Position numbers and translations under genes: made by a program. A model generated the notes under the pieces. The model searched no databases. It had not been told where the DNA came from and saw only the letters and a program-made list of their open reading frames with translations. From Hevea brasiliensis (lineage: Eukaryota; Streptophyta; Magnoliopsida; Malpighiales; Euphorbiaceae), in NCBI RefSeq assembly GCF_030052815.1, contig NW_026614695.1:2154252-2218251 (forward strand): a stretch of DNA of 64,000 nt, written 5' to 3'. The stretch's first letter is position 1, and every line of letters begins with the position of its first letter. Shown here in pieces: positions 47,640-58,781 of this stretch.

Positions 47640-48840
47640 CAACATGAACCTTGAGTTCGGAGGTTGATAACAAGGAAAAATAACTTGCAAGTAATTAAAA
47701 TCAACATATGTCTTGAGTCTAGAGGTTGATAATAGAAAAATTAAAATCAACTTGGATCTTGAATACAAAGGTTGATAACATGAAATTAAAATGCTAAAAT
47801 TAAAATCAACATGGATCTTGAGTCAAGAGGTTGAAGACAGGAAAATAAAATTGCAAGAATTAAAAATTAAATTGGATCTTGAATCCAGAGGTTGATAATA
47901 AGAAATTAAATGTTGAAATTAAAAATCAACTTGGATTCTAAATCCGGAGGTTGATAACTAAAAAGTAAATCGCAAGAAATTAAAATCAACTTGGACCTTG
48001 AATCCAGAGATTGATGACAGGAAATTAAATGCTGAAAATTAAAATCAATATGAATCTTGAATCCAAAGGTTGATAACTGAAAGTAAATGCTGAAAATTAA
48101 AATCAACATGGATCTTGAATCTAGAGGTTGATGACAGAAAATTAAATACTGAAAATTAAAATTAACATGAATCTTGAATCCAGAGGCTAATGACTAAAAA
48201 GTAAATTGCAAGAAATTAAAATCAACTTGGATCTTGAATCCAGAAGTTGATGACAAGAAATTAAATACTAAAAATTAAAATTAACATGGTTCTTGAATCC
48301 AGAGGTTGATAACTAAAAAGTAAATGCTGAAAATTAAAATCTACATAGATCTTGAATCCAGAGGTTGATGAAAAAAAATGAAATGTTGAAAATTAAAATC
48401 AACATGGATCTTGAATCCATGTTAACGACTGAAAAGTAAATTGCAAGAAATTAAAAATCAACTTGGATCTTAAATCCAGAGGCTGATAACTGAAAGGTAA
48501 ATTATTGGAAATTAAAATTAACTTGGATCTTGAATCTAGAGGTTGATGACAGGAAATTAGATGTTGAAAATTAAAATCAACATGGATCTTGAATCCAGAG
48601 GTTGATAACTGAAAAGTAAATTGCAAGAAATTAAAAATTAACTTGAATCTTGAATCCAAAGGTTGATAACTAAAAAGTAAATTACTGAAAATTAAAATCA
48701 ACTTAGATCTAGAATCCAGAGGTTGATGATAGGAAATTAAGTACTGAAAACTAAAATCAATGTGGATCTTGAATCCAAAGGTTGATAACTGAAAATTGCA
48801 AGAGATTAAAAATCAACTTGGATCTTGAAATTAAAGTGCA
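47640..48840 (-). repeat. 59-bp tandem array with higher-order structure, ~20 units
   Basis: Units share atggatcttgaatccagaggttgat. Two kinds alternate: one with aactgaaaagtaaattgcaag, the other with gacaggaaattaaatgctg. Units at 47999-48235 and 48236-48472 form a four-unit block repeated twice. Units from 48472 follow a three-unit order, also twice. The array lies in the non-coding part of element F between pol and the 3' LTR. Confidence 0.9.
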
Positions 48841-49189
48841 GGAAAATTAAATTGCACAAATTGATGCTTAAGAACAAATGGATGGCCATTATATCTAAAC
48901 TAATAATTTTATTTTGAATTCTGTGAGTATTTAATTATCTGCTACTTAATAGGTAAATTTTTCATAAATTCAATTATGAAATATTTAAAGCTTAATCTTC
49001 AAAGCAAATGTAGTAAGAGACTCTACTCGAGTCAAAAGTTTACTTAACCATGAGCTTAAAGTTGAGAATTTAAGTTGAGAAGTAAGAGTAATTGCAAAGA
49101 CAAGGCATTTCATTCTACCCCGTTCTACTTTTTCTTTCATTCTTCTTCCTAAAAGTCAATGAATGGTTTTTGAAGAATGGCCTCAACTT

Positions 49190-50110
49190 GCTTTTTATTT
49201 GTTAAGAGGGCCTTTTCAGGTTTTCACTCCTCTTTTTTTTTGATAACTCACTTTTTCAGAATGCCCTCTTGGGTTTTCATCCTTCACTCATTTTGCAGAA
49301 GGCATCCTTTCGGGTTTTTTAGCTTCTTTCCCTCATTTTGCTAGGAGCACCCTTTCGGATTTTCACTCCCACGATTTTTCTTTTTTTTCCTTATTTTTTT
49401 TTTCTTTTTTTTTTTGAATTTTGATTCCCAGCTTCCCATATCAATAGGCTGTGTGTTCACTGCTTAGTCATTCCCTACAATTCTCAAAGTAATGCATATA
49501 AAGTTACCTGTGTTTAAATTCTTAACTCATGATAAAGCATTAACAAGTTATCAATGCATGTTCCAAGGTAAATGGGCTAATGGAATATGAGAAAAATAAC
49601 ATAGATATGGTTTTCAATAACAAAGAATAAGAATACGTGGAAGGTATAAAATTTGGAAGAAAGAGAAATCTCACAAATTCCTTCATTAACTTTTCTGGAC
49701 CCTTCACTGCCCCAAATACTAGTAATCCGAAAAGAATCCCTGTGCCATGGTCACTTGTTGCCTTTCGTCTTTATTCCATTGACTATCCTTGTCACTCCAT
49801 TTCACGTTCTCAATAAGGCTTCATGTTGCTAAGAGCGTCTTTTCAGGTTTTCATTCCTATGTTTTTTTTCTTTTTTTGAGTTTGTTTTGTTTTTCTTTTC
49901 TTTTTTTCTTTCTTTTTATTTATTCTTTTTTTTTTCTCACTCTTTTAGGATGCCTTTTCGGGTTTTCATCCTTCACTCATTTTAAAGAAGGCTCCCTTAT
50001 AGGTTTTCTCCTTCTTTCACTCATTTTGCTAGGATCGCCTTTTCGGGTTTTCACTCCTACATTTTTCTTTTCTCTTCTCTTTTTTTTTTTTTGAAGTTTG
50101 AGTCCCACAC
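49190..50110 (-). repeat. Duplicated cluster of ccttttcgggttttcactcc phrases in element F
   Basis: Eight copies of the phrase in two groups of four (near 49211, 49265, 49306, 49351 and near 49828, 49941, 49989, 50036), with poly-T tracts between. The order of intervening words (catccttcactcatttt, then aaggc, then cattttgctagga) is the same in both groups, so one ~250-bp block was duplicated ~620 bp apart. The hydrophobic ORF at 49789-50094 is a by-product of T-rich DNA. Confidence 0.8.
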
Positions 50111-50870
50111 CTTTGGTAGTATTTTTCTTCGATGCAAGATCTCCTGGTTGGAGCTCCCGATATCGTACATTATTATTCAAGCGCCCTGGCCATTCTTCTT
50201 TGGTATAACTGTCCATGGCAGACTGCTGCTAACCTGATCGAATCTTATTTTAACCTATTTGGTTTCATCCAACTCTGCCTCCACTAAGATTTGCAAAGAA
50301 GGAATTTCCACCTCGATTGGCAAAATTACTTCCATGCCATACACTAACGAATATGGAATTGCCCCAGTCGATGTTCTTATTATTGTCCGATAAGCATGGA
50401 GGGCAAATGGAAGCATATCATGCCGATCTTTGTAAGTGACAGTCATCTTGTTTATCATTCATTTGAGATTCTTATTTGCAGCTTCTATAGCTCTGTTCAT
50501 TTGGGGCCGATAAGGTGATGAATTAAGATGAATTACCCCAGAGGCTTCCAATGACATCGATGCCTCACATTGTAAACAGCCATAGGGTTACCAAATTCAA
50601 AAAATTGGATGGCGTTGGACGTTTATCTGGTCAGCATATATCTAGCACTTGTGACACTTTCAAACATATTCAATATAATTTCTCCTTCCAAAGCAGTCCA
50701 ATAGTATCTCCGTCGTAAGATTTTCTTGGCCATCATGCGTTCGTTAGCATGCGTGGCATAGTTCCTCTTCATCAGAATCACTAGTATCCAGGAAAATTAT
50801 TGGTCTTTCAAAGTTAACTTGAGCAATATCAGAGTTGATTGAATCATTATGGTTTGGTTGATCATTGTTC
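50000..50870 (-). pseudogene. pol: Gypsy element F integrase remnant
   Basis: Read on the minus strand: MMAKKILRRRYYWTALEGE (integrase zinc-binding region, 50735 downward, then a frameshift into CHKC-type sequence), SPYRPQMNRAIEAANKN, then 50458-50255 with HDMLPFALHAYRT, STGAIPYSLVYGMEVILPIE and ELDETK, and finally VRYRELQPGDLASKK near 50160, the integrase C-terminal module. The central catalytic core is missing or decayed. Several frameshifts and stops are present. Upstream, the acidic segment FERPIIFLDTSDSDEEE (about 50760-50815) belongs to the gag-pol linker, so protease, RT and RNase H have been deleted between it and integrase. Confidence 0.85.
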
Positions 50871-51088
50871 CTGAAGAAAATAGAAATGGGGCAGTTAAAA
50901 GAGTAGAATTTTATTAAGTGGTTTTATTAAGCAAAGAAAAGGCTAAACAAAAAGAAGTAACTAGATATGAAATTTGGAAAAATGTGCTATTAATTTGTTA
51001 ATGCTTAATCATGAGAAAAGGTCCATTCATAGTTCCACTTGACACCATGGACAAAGTGGTCAAGTGTTAGTAACCAAATATTCATTAC

Positions 51089-51285
51089 TCAAAGAAAAAT
51101 ATAGGGATATCCTTTGCCCCCCATTATCAAGCTCTTGATTTCCTTTATTTGCACAATCAGCATTTCTGGTTCCAAAGCATCCCCTATGCATTCTATCATG
51201 TTCACATTGCCTCCTTTGCCAATTTCATGGTTAGGCAATGTATTAGTTCCAACATTAGGAGTTGCACTTTCACCTTCTATTTTCT
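51089..51285 (-). pseudogene. Gypsy element F gag-pol linker fragment
   Basis: Minus-strand frame with TNTLPNHEIGKGGNVNMIE, close to the NPLPNH-type motif found between gag and protease in Tat-like Gypsy polyproteins. It is cut at 51286 by Copia element 2. The first codons of the 51089-51310 frame come from the Copia LTR. Confidence 0.6.
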
Positions 51286-53389
51286 GAAGGAACGGAAGCG
51301 TGAAAAACACAAGTTTATACCATTGAATTCAAAAATTTTCACCTAGGGTCACATGCATCATGCAAAATTTATTTTTATCTATTTGATTTCAATGATAAAC
51401 AACATATTAAAACTCTTTTAATATGTTTTTGGATCTGTATTTGCCATTTAAGATTTTAAAATTAATCAGATTAATTTTAGAACCCTGGATTAAATCAAGA
51501 ACGATTACACTAACCTCTTGATGCAATCGCAAATGCGTTCGTGCCTTTGAGATTCATCTTCAGGACACCAGATGTTGTCCCTCTAGCTTGTCCACACTAA
51601 GAACACCTATAGCAACCCTTGAACAGCTTCTAAAACTTTTTCTATTAATTAGAAATTCAAGTTCTGCCTTTTAAGAGATTAGAGATGTAAACAGGACACT
51701 AGAAACAATTTCTAGTGTTCTTAATTCAAGAGATTGATGGCTAATCTCTTTGAATTGATGAGAGATAAAGAAGAATAGATGAAAAGCCTCGAAGTAGCGT
51801 GACAAAGGAGAGGAGTGGCTGCTAGTTATTTTTCTTTTCATAACCACATTTAAATAGCTAGGTTAACACATTAAACCCTTGCCACATGTCACCCTTTGAT
51901 TAGCTCTAGGTTTAAGTGACCCAATCACATTGTGCCAAGTGTCAAACCTATATTTAATCTTGATTTTAATCATCTTACATGATTAAAAAACATTTGGCAA
52001 GCTTATGTGTAATCCCATGTGTCACCATCTCATGGTGCCACATGTCACACTGTGAAATGACCAAAATGTCCCTGTGTCTTAATTTTGAGTTCTTAACCCA
52101 AAATAATTATTTTTCTTCTTCTAATTAATTTATATCAAATATAAATTAATTAATTAATCTCTATTAATTAATTTCTCATTAATTAAATTCATATTTAAAC
52201 ACTTTAAATATAAATTTAATTTATACTACACATCCAATAATCTAGATTTAGTTTCAAGTCATGCTAGGGACTTTGCAATTTAATTGCAAACCAAACCTAT
52301 TTAATTAATCTATTAAACTCTTTAATTAATTAATTAAATCATATTTAAATAGGTGATAACTTGTGTATGTGTGTGACTTACTAGGCTCATCACTAATTGG
52401 CAATGAGACATAATATCAACTCTTAATATCATCAGAACTCTTTTTTACCATAAATGATTTCTCTAAATCATTTTATGCACCTTATAGACCATGGTTAACA
52501 CCTAGCATAGCATGCCATGGCCACCCAATTAGTAATAAGGTTTACCTTAAATGAACCTATAATCATATGTTACCATGCACTAGAATCTCTCTGTTTTTAT
52601 GTCAAACTCCATTTGCTATGAATATTATGTTCTCTTTTAATTCCAGTTCTTGATTAAAAGATTTTCTCATCGTAAACTCTTTCGAATAAATCTATCTGTC
52701 TCTGCCAGAACTTGAAACATCAAGAACAATTAAATGAACATAGGATTTTATCTCTATTTACTTAGAGGAACAGATTCCATCTTGATCAACACCTACCTCC
52801 ATATATAACTAGTAGGAGCCAACACATGCCCATATACCCATACATAGTACAAGTATGAAAGCAGTATCAAACTCAAACTACCTATATACAAGATAACTGT
52901 GCTATCTCAAGTCTAAAGATTATATGCACTGATATGATTTATGACAAAACATTGACAAGAGTAAACTCCATGTGCTTGTCATTGTCGCAAGGTGTTTTAC
53001 GGTCGCCTGGACGAACACTCACCGAAGTGGGAAGAGTGAGGAGTCGCCACTTTAATTTTGAGGGAAATTAAAGAAAAACCATTTGTGAAAGTAAATTAAA
53101 ATGAAACCACTTCAAAAACAGAGATTCTAGGTTCGAGGTCCATGAACGGGTGGGGAAGGTGTTAGGCACCCCACCTCGTCCCTCAACAAGGGTAAGCAGA
53201 TTTAACTTCATGTTCTTCATAGTTAGGAGGGTTTGAATGGAAATGTTAATCATTTTTTACCGAAAGGAATGTTTGATTTTTCACTAATCCGGGTTACCCA
53301 GATACATAAGTAAATGAGACAACCTTAGTGAGTTGCGGTTGCGTATTAATTTTATTTCAAGGGGAATTGTCTTACGTATTTGTTGAAAT

Positions 53390-54120
53390 TTAATTTGGGA
53401 ATCGGATAAGAACTCTCTTCCGATCTCCTTTAAATATTTATTAAAATTTTGAAGCTTGAGAATCGGATAAGAACTCTCCTCCAATCTCTTTTTAAATGTT
53501 TATTAAAAAATTTTAAGCTTGAGAATCGGATAAGAACTCTCCTCCGATCTCCTTTTTAAATATTTATTAAAAATTTTAAGCTTGAGAATCAGATAAAACT
53601 CTCCTCCGATCTCCTTTTTAAATATTTATTAAAATTTTTAAGCTTGAGAATCGGATAAGAACTCTCCTCCGATCTCCTTTTTAAATATTTATTAAAAAAT
53701 TTTAAGGAAAAACCGGATAAGAAATCTCCTCCGATCTCCTTTTAAATATTTATTAAAATTTTTAAGCTTGAGAATCGGATAAGAACTCTCCTCCGATCTC
53801 CTTTTTAAATATTTATTAAAAATTTTTAAGGGGAAACCGGATAAGAACTCTCCTCCGATCTCCTTTTAAATATTTATTAAAATTTTTAAGTGGAAACCGG
53901 ATAAGAACTCTCCTTCGATCTCCTTTTAAATATTTATTAAAATTTTTAAGTGGAAATCGGATAAGAACTCTCCTCCGATCTTCTTTTAAATATTTATTAA
54001 AATTTTTAAGTGGAAATCGGATAAGAACTCTCCTCCGATCTTCTTTTAAATATTTATTAAAATTTTAAGTGGAAATCGGATAAGAACTCTCCTCCGATCT
54101 CCTTTTAATAGGGATCGGAT
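53390..54120 (-). repeat. Tandem array, 12 x ~60 bp, in LTR E
   Basis: Each unit has atcggataagaactctcc, tccgatctcctttttaaat and atttattaaaattttaag. Units start near 53401, 53461, 53526, 53588, 53650, 53711, 53774, 53838, 53897, 53957, 54017 and 54076. Units differ in the agcttgag or gtggaaa lead-in; the last ones are most alike, which points to recent expansion at that end. Confidence 0.93.
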
Positions 54121-55110
54121 AAGGACTTTTCCGATCTCTCGAAACTTGATTACAGCTACCCGTCACGAAATCCTAGAACTAAGGGTTTTGGCATTTAAAG
54201 ATGCAGGAGCTCGGAATAAGGCTTCTTTTAACTCATTGGTACCTTGTAACTAGTCAGGAGATACCAAACTGAATTTTCCGACCTTCCTATGTGATCGCCT
54301 TACCAGTACCTTTTGATACCCGATCTATCCCATTTATCTATTTTAAAGTTCGGTTTTACTCTACCTTGTGTTGTCTTACTCATTTATCTTTTGCATTATT
54401 CTAGTGATTCGGCCTTACTATTTTCCCGACTCATTGTATAGACCTTTTATTATTTTTAAAGAAACCCTTAAGATACGGTTACCTACATTTTACCCGACCC
54501 CTTCTACATTACTCGAGACTAGAAGATTTGCATTCAGAAATAACAAAGATTAATAAAAAGAATGGACTGATTAACAAAGGAGTAAACTCGAGAGTAATCT
54601 TTTGGTATTCTTTAGCGCAATATAAACTTAAAAAAAACAGAGAAAATACGAAAAATGAAAACGAGCACTTAATAAAATGGCAATACGAGCACTCACCTGT
54701 AGGGAGCCAAATCTACTAAACTAAGTATTGAATCACAAAGCTTAATAAAACTGCAGATTGGTAACCGGAAGATTAAGGTCCGCCTTGAAATGAAGGATGC
54801 TTCGCTAAAATGCAATCGGGTCGAAATAATACCCGAGTTTAAATGAGGTTGAGCACGACAATGGGAGTGGAACTAAATAAAACAAAGAGCTGAAAATGAG
54901 AGCACCACAGATAATGAACGAATCAAAATAGAGAGTTTCAGTATTCAAGAATCCCTTTTGCAAGAAAATACTTTAGAAAACTGGTTTCAAAAGTTTTTCT
55001 TATGAATGCTAAAAAAAGCAGAGTAACTAACTGAATTAAGTTTCAGAGTTCTTGCACTATAGTCACTGCCCTCTTTCTTTCGTCCTCCTTTGAACAGTTT
55101 TTCATGCAGG

Positions 55111-55118
55111 TATTTATA
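55111..55118 (-). promoter_or_regulatory. TATA box of LTR E, sense direction
   Basis: Inverted it reads TATAAATA in cctataaatacctgcatg, nearly identical to the left-edge LTR at 595-612. It marks the transcription start for the parent element. Confidence 0.6.
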
Positions 55119-55773
55119 GGAACCGGGTGCTCCCCATGAAGGGTCAGGATCTGTTTTGGGGGAGATGGAGGGTTAAGATTTTGAAGGACATGATCTAAGG
55201 GCTCAGGAATTAAAGAGAATCGAGCAGACGATCGATCCCTTCCGGAGTATTTGTCCTTTTCTCTCTTCTAATCTGACGGCGCAAAATTTCTTGTCAAGAG
55301 CGATTTGAGGGCTAGGAGTGAAAGGCGCTGATCTTGTCATTTTTCTTCTTTGATCTGAGGGCTCCGAGCTCGTCCTTACAAGTAAGATCAACGGTGGAGA
55401 TTAGGATGTACAGCGCTGTCCTGACGTACTCTGGCACATGTCAGTAGTGCGGGCGATTCTGGGGCGTGCGGTTGAGATTTCACCTGCAATGCTTTAACTA
55501 CCTTGGCTCTAATTATGACGATAATTGGCAGGAGCTGTCTTATTCTCTTTGTCTTCTGACCTTCCCTCCTTTCCAGTCTTTTCAACGTGATCCTTTTCCG
55601 CTCTCTCATACCGGGTTCCCCTCTCCTGACACGCTCTCTTCCGATCTTTCATGCTGGTCTCCCTTCTACCGATCTTCACCACACCAGTCTTCCTTTTTAT
55701 TAGGTTCGGTCCAGTCAAAACATTTATTTCCCTCAATTCCCGAGGCGTCCGCTTCATTTTCTGCTTGCAATAA

Positions 55774-56145
55774 ATGCTCAAATTTTCCTATATATATACC
55801 TTCAACTGGAAAGCTCTACCTCACTTGACTTTCTCCCTTATTCTCTTCATTTTCCTTGTTCTAGCTGCTCCGGCAACAATCCCGGACAAAATGACCGCCT
55901 TTAATCTTTTTCCGGTTGTCCTCTTTGTTCCTTGCCTGAAAATTTACGATCCCGGTGATCGAAAAATTATGATGACCTTATCTGATGACAGTGAGAAAAC
56001 TGGACTAATTAACCGATCTGGATTGAGGACCTCGATCATGCTGATCTCGAATCGTTCGCCCGATATAATCGGCGAACTGGTTTTAGGCAAGAAGACTGCT
56101 AATATTCCCCTCAACACCGGTGACTGCTCTTTGGCGTTCACCTAG
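55774..56145 (+). other. Uncertain ORF on the antisense strand of LTR E
   Basis: An open frame of 123 codons, MLKFSYIYTF onward, with a hydrophobic segment (TFSLILFIFLVLAAPA) and a polar C-terminal half. It follows a TATATATA run at 55791. I recognise no family. It could be a chance frame in a GC-richer patch of U3. Confidence 0.2.
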
Positions 56146-56324
56146 CTCCTCTTCACACTGGGTGTTCCGACAGCGGCTCGGTTTCGAGCGGTAACTTTGA
56201 TGACGACCTCTCATTCTCATGAGAGTCATAGTCCCCATTTGGTCTCTGGTCAAACACATCTTTTGACTCAGCCACGAGACTAGGCTTTGACATAGGCCTT
56301 TTAGATAGGATGTTCCACCGGTCT

Positions 56325-56460
56325 CTAAAGATCGCCCTTATGATGTAATTAGACCTTTAATGTAATCCGATCTTAGAGATCGCCCAAATAATGTAATTAG
56401 ACCTTTAATGTAATCCGATCTCCAGAGATCGCCCAAATGATGTAATTAGATCTTTTCAGA
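56325..56460. repeat. Three ~58-bp repeats in the U3 of LTR E
   Basis: agagatcgccc, then tgatgtaattagacctttaa, then tgtaatccgatct, three times in a row; the third copy ends gatcttttc. This is distinct from the U5 array. Confidence 0.85.
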
Positions 56461-56722
56461 AATAAAATTTATTTTGATAACTGTTGTTTTATTATTATTG
56501 CATTGATTATTTTCCGATCTCTGAAGTATTTATCCGATCCGACTCTTAATTTGAATGACACTTATCCGATCCGTAATTCAAAACACCTTAATCTGCCGCT
56601 CTATAGTTAACCGATCTCTTTATGGAATCTCCAGAATATTCGTGAGACGTGTCGTAGCAGTAGCGAGTCCCGCTATCCGATGCACTACCTGGAACATCGT
56701 GAGCATTAAATGCTCGGACGAG

Positions 56723-56730
56723 TATAAATA
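56723..56730 (+). promoter_or_regulatory. Antisense TATA box in LTR E
   Basis: TATAAATA in agtataaataggggtgg, with a T/C-rich leader (tcattttcagtctctcgc) and an ATG 156 bp downstream. It faces away from the element's own promoter and towards the end of U3. Confidence 0.5.
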
Positions 56731-56885
56731 GGGGTGGGGTTAGCCAGTTGCTCCTTTATGTCATTTTCAGTCTCTCGCAAACAACTTCCAAATTCTCTTG
56801 TTTTCTCAAGTTCCTCCGACACCGTTCAAGCTCCGGTAAGGGTTTTGATCTTTCTTTTAGTTTAAATTTTTTGTTTCCCTTGAAT

Positions 56886-57137
56886 ATGAGCGGTGCCGAG
56901 GGTCAGAGAGCAATAAGCCCCCCTTCCATTCAGTTCTCATGGTCATCCAATGAGGTAGAGGTGGTCGGACCAAGCGCTCAGCCTGAACTTCCTAGGGTCT
57001 TCGTTCCAGCTCGGGGACAACCAGCACCATCAAGGCATGTGCCTTCTTCGGGGAGGGAAAATCTTCCCATGGACGAGCTGCCATCAATCTTGCAAGAAAC
57101 TGAGTCGAAACCTTTATCATTCTCAAATTTTAAATGA
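56886..57137 (+). CDS. Start of an antisense ORF in LTR E (83 codons)
   Basis: The frame opens MSGAEGQRAISPPSIQFSWS and continues through a Pro/Ser/Arg-rich part to MDELPSILQETESK and a stop. Bias is unlike the surrounding AT-rich DNA. Tat-lineage Gypsy elements are known to carry extra ORFs, some antisense between pol and the 3' LTR; the position here, downstream of its own TATA and running out of U3, fits the N-terminal exon of such an ORF. That is inference: no domain is complete, and the rest would lie in an internal region that this solo LTR no longer has. Confidence 0.4.
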   Translation: MSGAEGQRAISPPSIQFSWSSNEVEVVGPSAQPELPRVFVPARGQPAPSRHVPSSGRENLPMDELPSILQETESKPLSFSNFK

Positions 57138-57829
57138 GAGACCGGCAACAAGACTGGTGTTACGAAGGCCTTATGTTGGTTCAATTTTATTTGACAAGAA
57201 AGATCGGAAATACAATTAAATGATCGGGGGACTCGAGAATTGGTTTGAGGGATCGGTGAGGCTTTAAATGACCTGGAGATTTGGTATTAATTAAATTCTT
57301 TTTTGTGGGGAGATCGGAAGTGTGGTCGGTTGGTAAAAGGGACTGTGTCGGGGATCGGCTTCAAAGTTTATTAATTTCAGGGGATCAGCCAAAATATGGT
57401 GTCGACAGTCATAAGTGTCACTGGTTCGGCCTACTTATCATTTATAAGTGCCTATCATGTTTGTTATATAGCATGAGACTCACCATTCCATCTTATTTAT
57501 ATCTCATATAAATAACTTGGGAACAAACATGAATATAATCTTTTTGGATAAGTCATGTCCTTATTATGAAGTATCCTCGATTGTGAACCTATTTATGATA
57601 CTTTGTGCTAGAAATATTGTCACTCATATTCTTAACAACTTAAGAATAATATTTCTAACAAAATATCAATGGACCTTTTCTATTACACATAAATATATTA
57701 TGTAAACGGAAAAGTGGAAATGCCTTTTATTAATAAAAATATGTACAAGATACATACTAAATGATATGCTCTAGGGCATACTACTAACAATCTCTCACTA
57801 GCACTAGAGCCATTCATTACAATACCTTA

Positions 57830-58781
57830 GACCCATCTTCTCAAGATGTCGGTCTAACTGAGTCTGTGACATAGGCTTAGTGAATGGATCAGCTGGATTT
57901 TCAGCTGATGCTATTTTCTGCATGGCTACATCGCCTCACCCAACTATTTCTCTGATAATGTGGTAGCGCCTTTCTATGTGTTTGGATTTCTGGTGAGACC
58001 TTGGTTCTTAGTTTGTATGATCGCTCCATTATTGTCACAGTAGTGGAACCGCTGACTCAATGGAAGGAACTATCGTAAGTTCTCACGAACTTCTTTATCC
58101 AAAGCGACTTCCTTTGCGGATTTGATGCAAGAATATACTCACCTCGTAGTGGAATCTGCAATGCGTGCTCTGTTGGAACTCTTCCAACCGATCGCACCTC
58201 CTTTACAAATAAACACATATCCAGAGGTAGACTTTCTATCATCAATATCTGATTGGAAATCAGAATCAGTATAACCATCCAATTGCAAGTCTCCACCTCC
58301 TTAAATCAAGAATAAATCCTTAGTTCTTCTCAAGTACTTAAGGATATTCTTGACAGCTATCCAGTGTTCCAAACCTGGATTGGATTGATACCTGCTAGTC
58401 AAACTAACAGCATATGCGATATCCGGCCTAGTACACAACATTGCATACATTAAACTTCCAATAGCCGAAGCATATGGAATCCTGGCCACCTTATCTCTTT
58501 CTTTAGGTGTCTTTGGAGACATCTCTTTAGAAAAGGTAGATAACATGTCTCACTGGTAACAATCCTCTCTTAGAATCAAGCATGTTAAACCTCTTTAACA
58601 CCTTTTCCAAGTATAGACTTTGGGATAAACCAATTATTCTTTTCGCTCTATCTCTATAGATGCGAATCCCAAGAATATAGGTTGCCTCCCTTAAGTCTTT
58701 CATGGAGAATGTATTTGACAACCATACCTTTATAGTTGTCAACATACCTGTGTCATTACCCATCAACAGTATGTCATCCAC
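57830..58781 (-). pseudogene. pol: Copia element 2 RT C-terminus and RNase H (broken)
   Basis: Minus-strand pieces: VDDILLMGND to LLPVRHV (58781-58527), [12 protein letters not shown] to [12 protein letters not shown] (58546-58301), then the RNase H part in pieces with frame changes (58296-58057), and the tail with ENPADPFTKPM and the final stop near 57830. The catalytic YVDD is present in the DNA (tatgtggatgac), but a frameshift just before it separates it from the upstream RT. Confidence 0.88.

Larger units (their letters stand above)
52983..57407 (-). mobile_element. Tat-like Gypsy solo LTR 'E', 4.4 kb
   Basis: Target duplication GTCAT (52978-52982 and 57408-57412). Inverted it starts TGTCGACACCATATTTTGG and ends CCTTGCGACA, so a complete TG...CA LTR of 4425 bp. 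On the minus strand: U3 of ~2.3 kb, TATA at 55111-55118, splice donor at 54697/54696, then U5 with the 12-copy array. On the plus strand the U3 holds a second TATA (56723-56730) and an ORF start. There is no second LTR or pol, so it is a solo LTR of a large element. Confidence 0.88.
51286..57789 (-). repeat. 3' LTR of Copia element 2, split by E
   Basis: On the plus strand it starts gaaggaacggaagcgtg and ends ctagggcatactactaaca. Without E and its duplication it is about 2.07 kb. The start matches the 5' LTR at 63480 almost base for base over the visible 520 bp, so the insertion is fairly young. Confidence 0.9.

Noticed and set aside
48399..48701. 100-codon frame in the tandem array of element F
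   Set aside because: The 59-bp unit is simply open in one phase for a few copies; the protein is a translated repeat.
47640..48840. Tandem repeat array considered as a CRISPR array
   Set aside because: Repeats are contiguous and diverged with no unique spacers, and this is plant nuclear DNA.
49789..50094. Possible membrane protein, Phe-rich
   Set aside because: Poly-T low-complexity tracts inside the non-coding part of element F.
55466..55828. 120-codon frame on the plus strand of LTR E
   Set aside because: Overlaps equally long frames on the other strand; no motif, and no conserved counterpart in the left-edge LTR.
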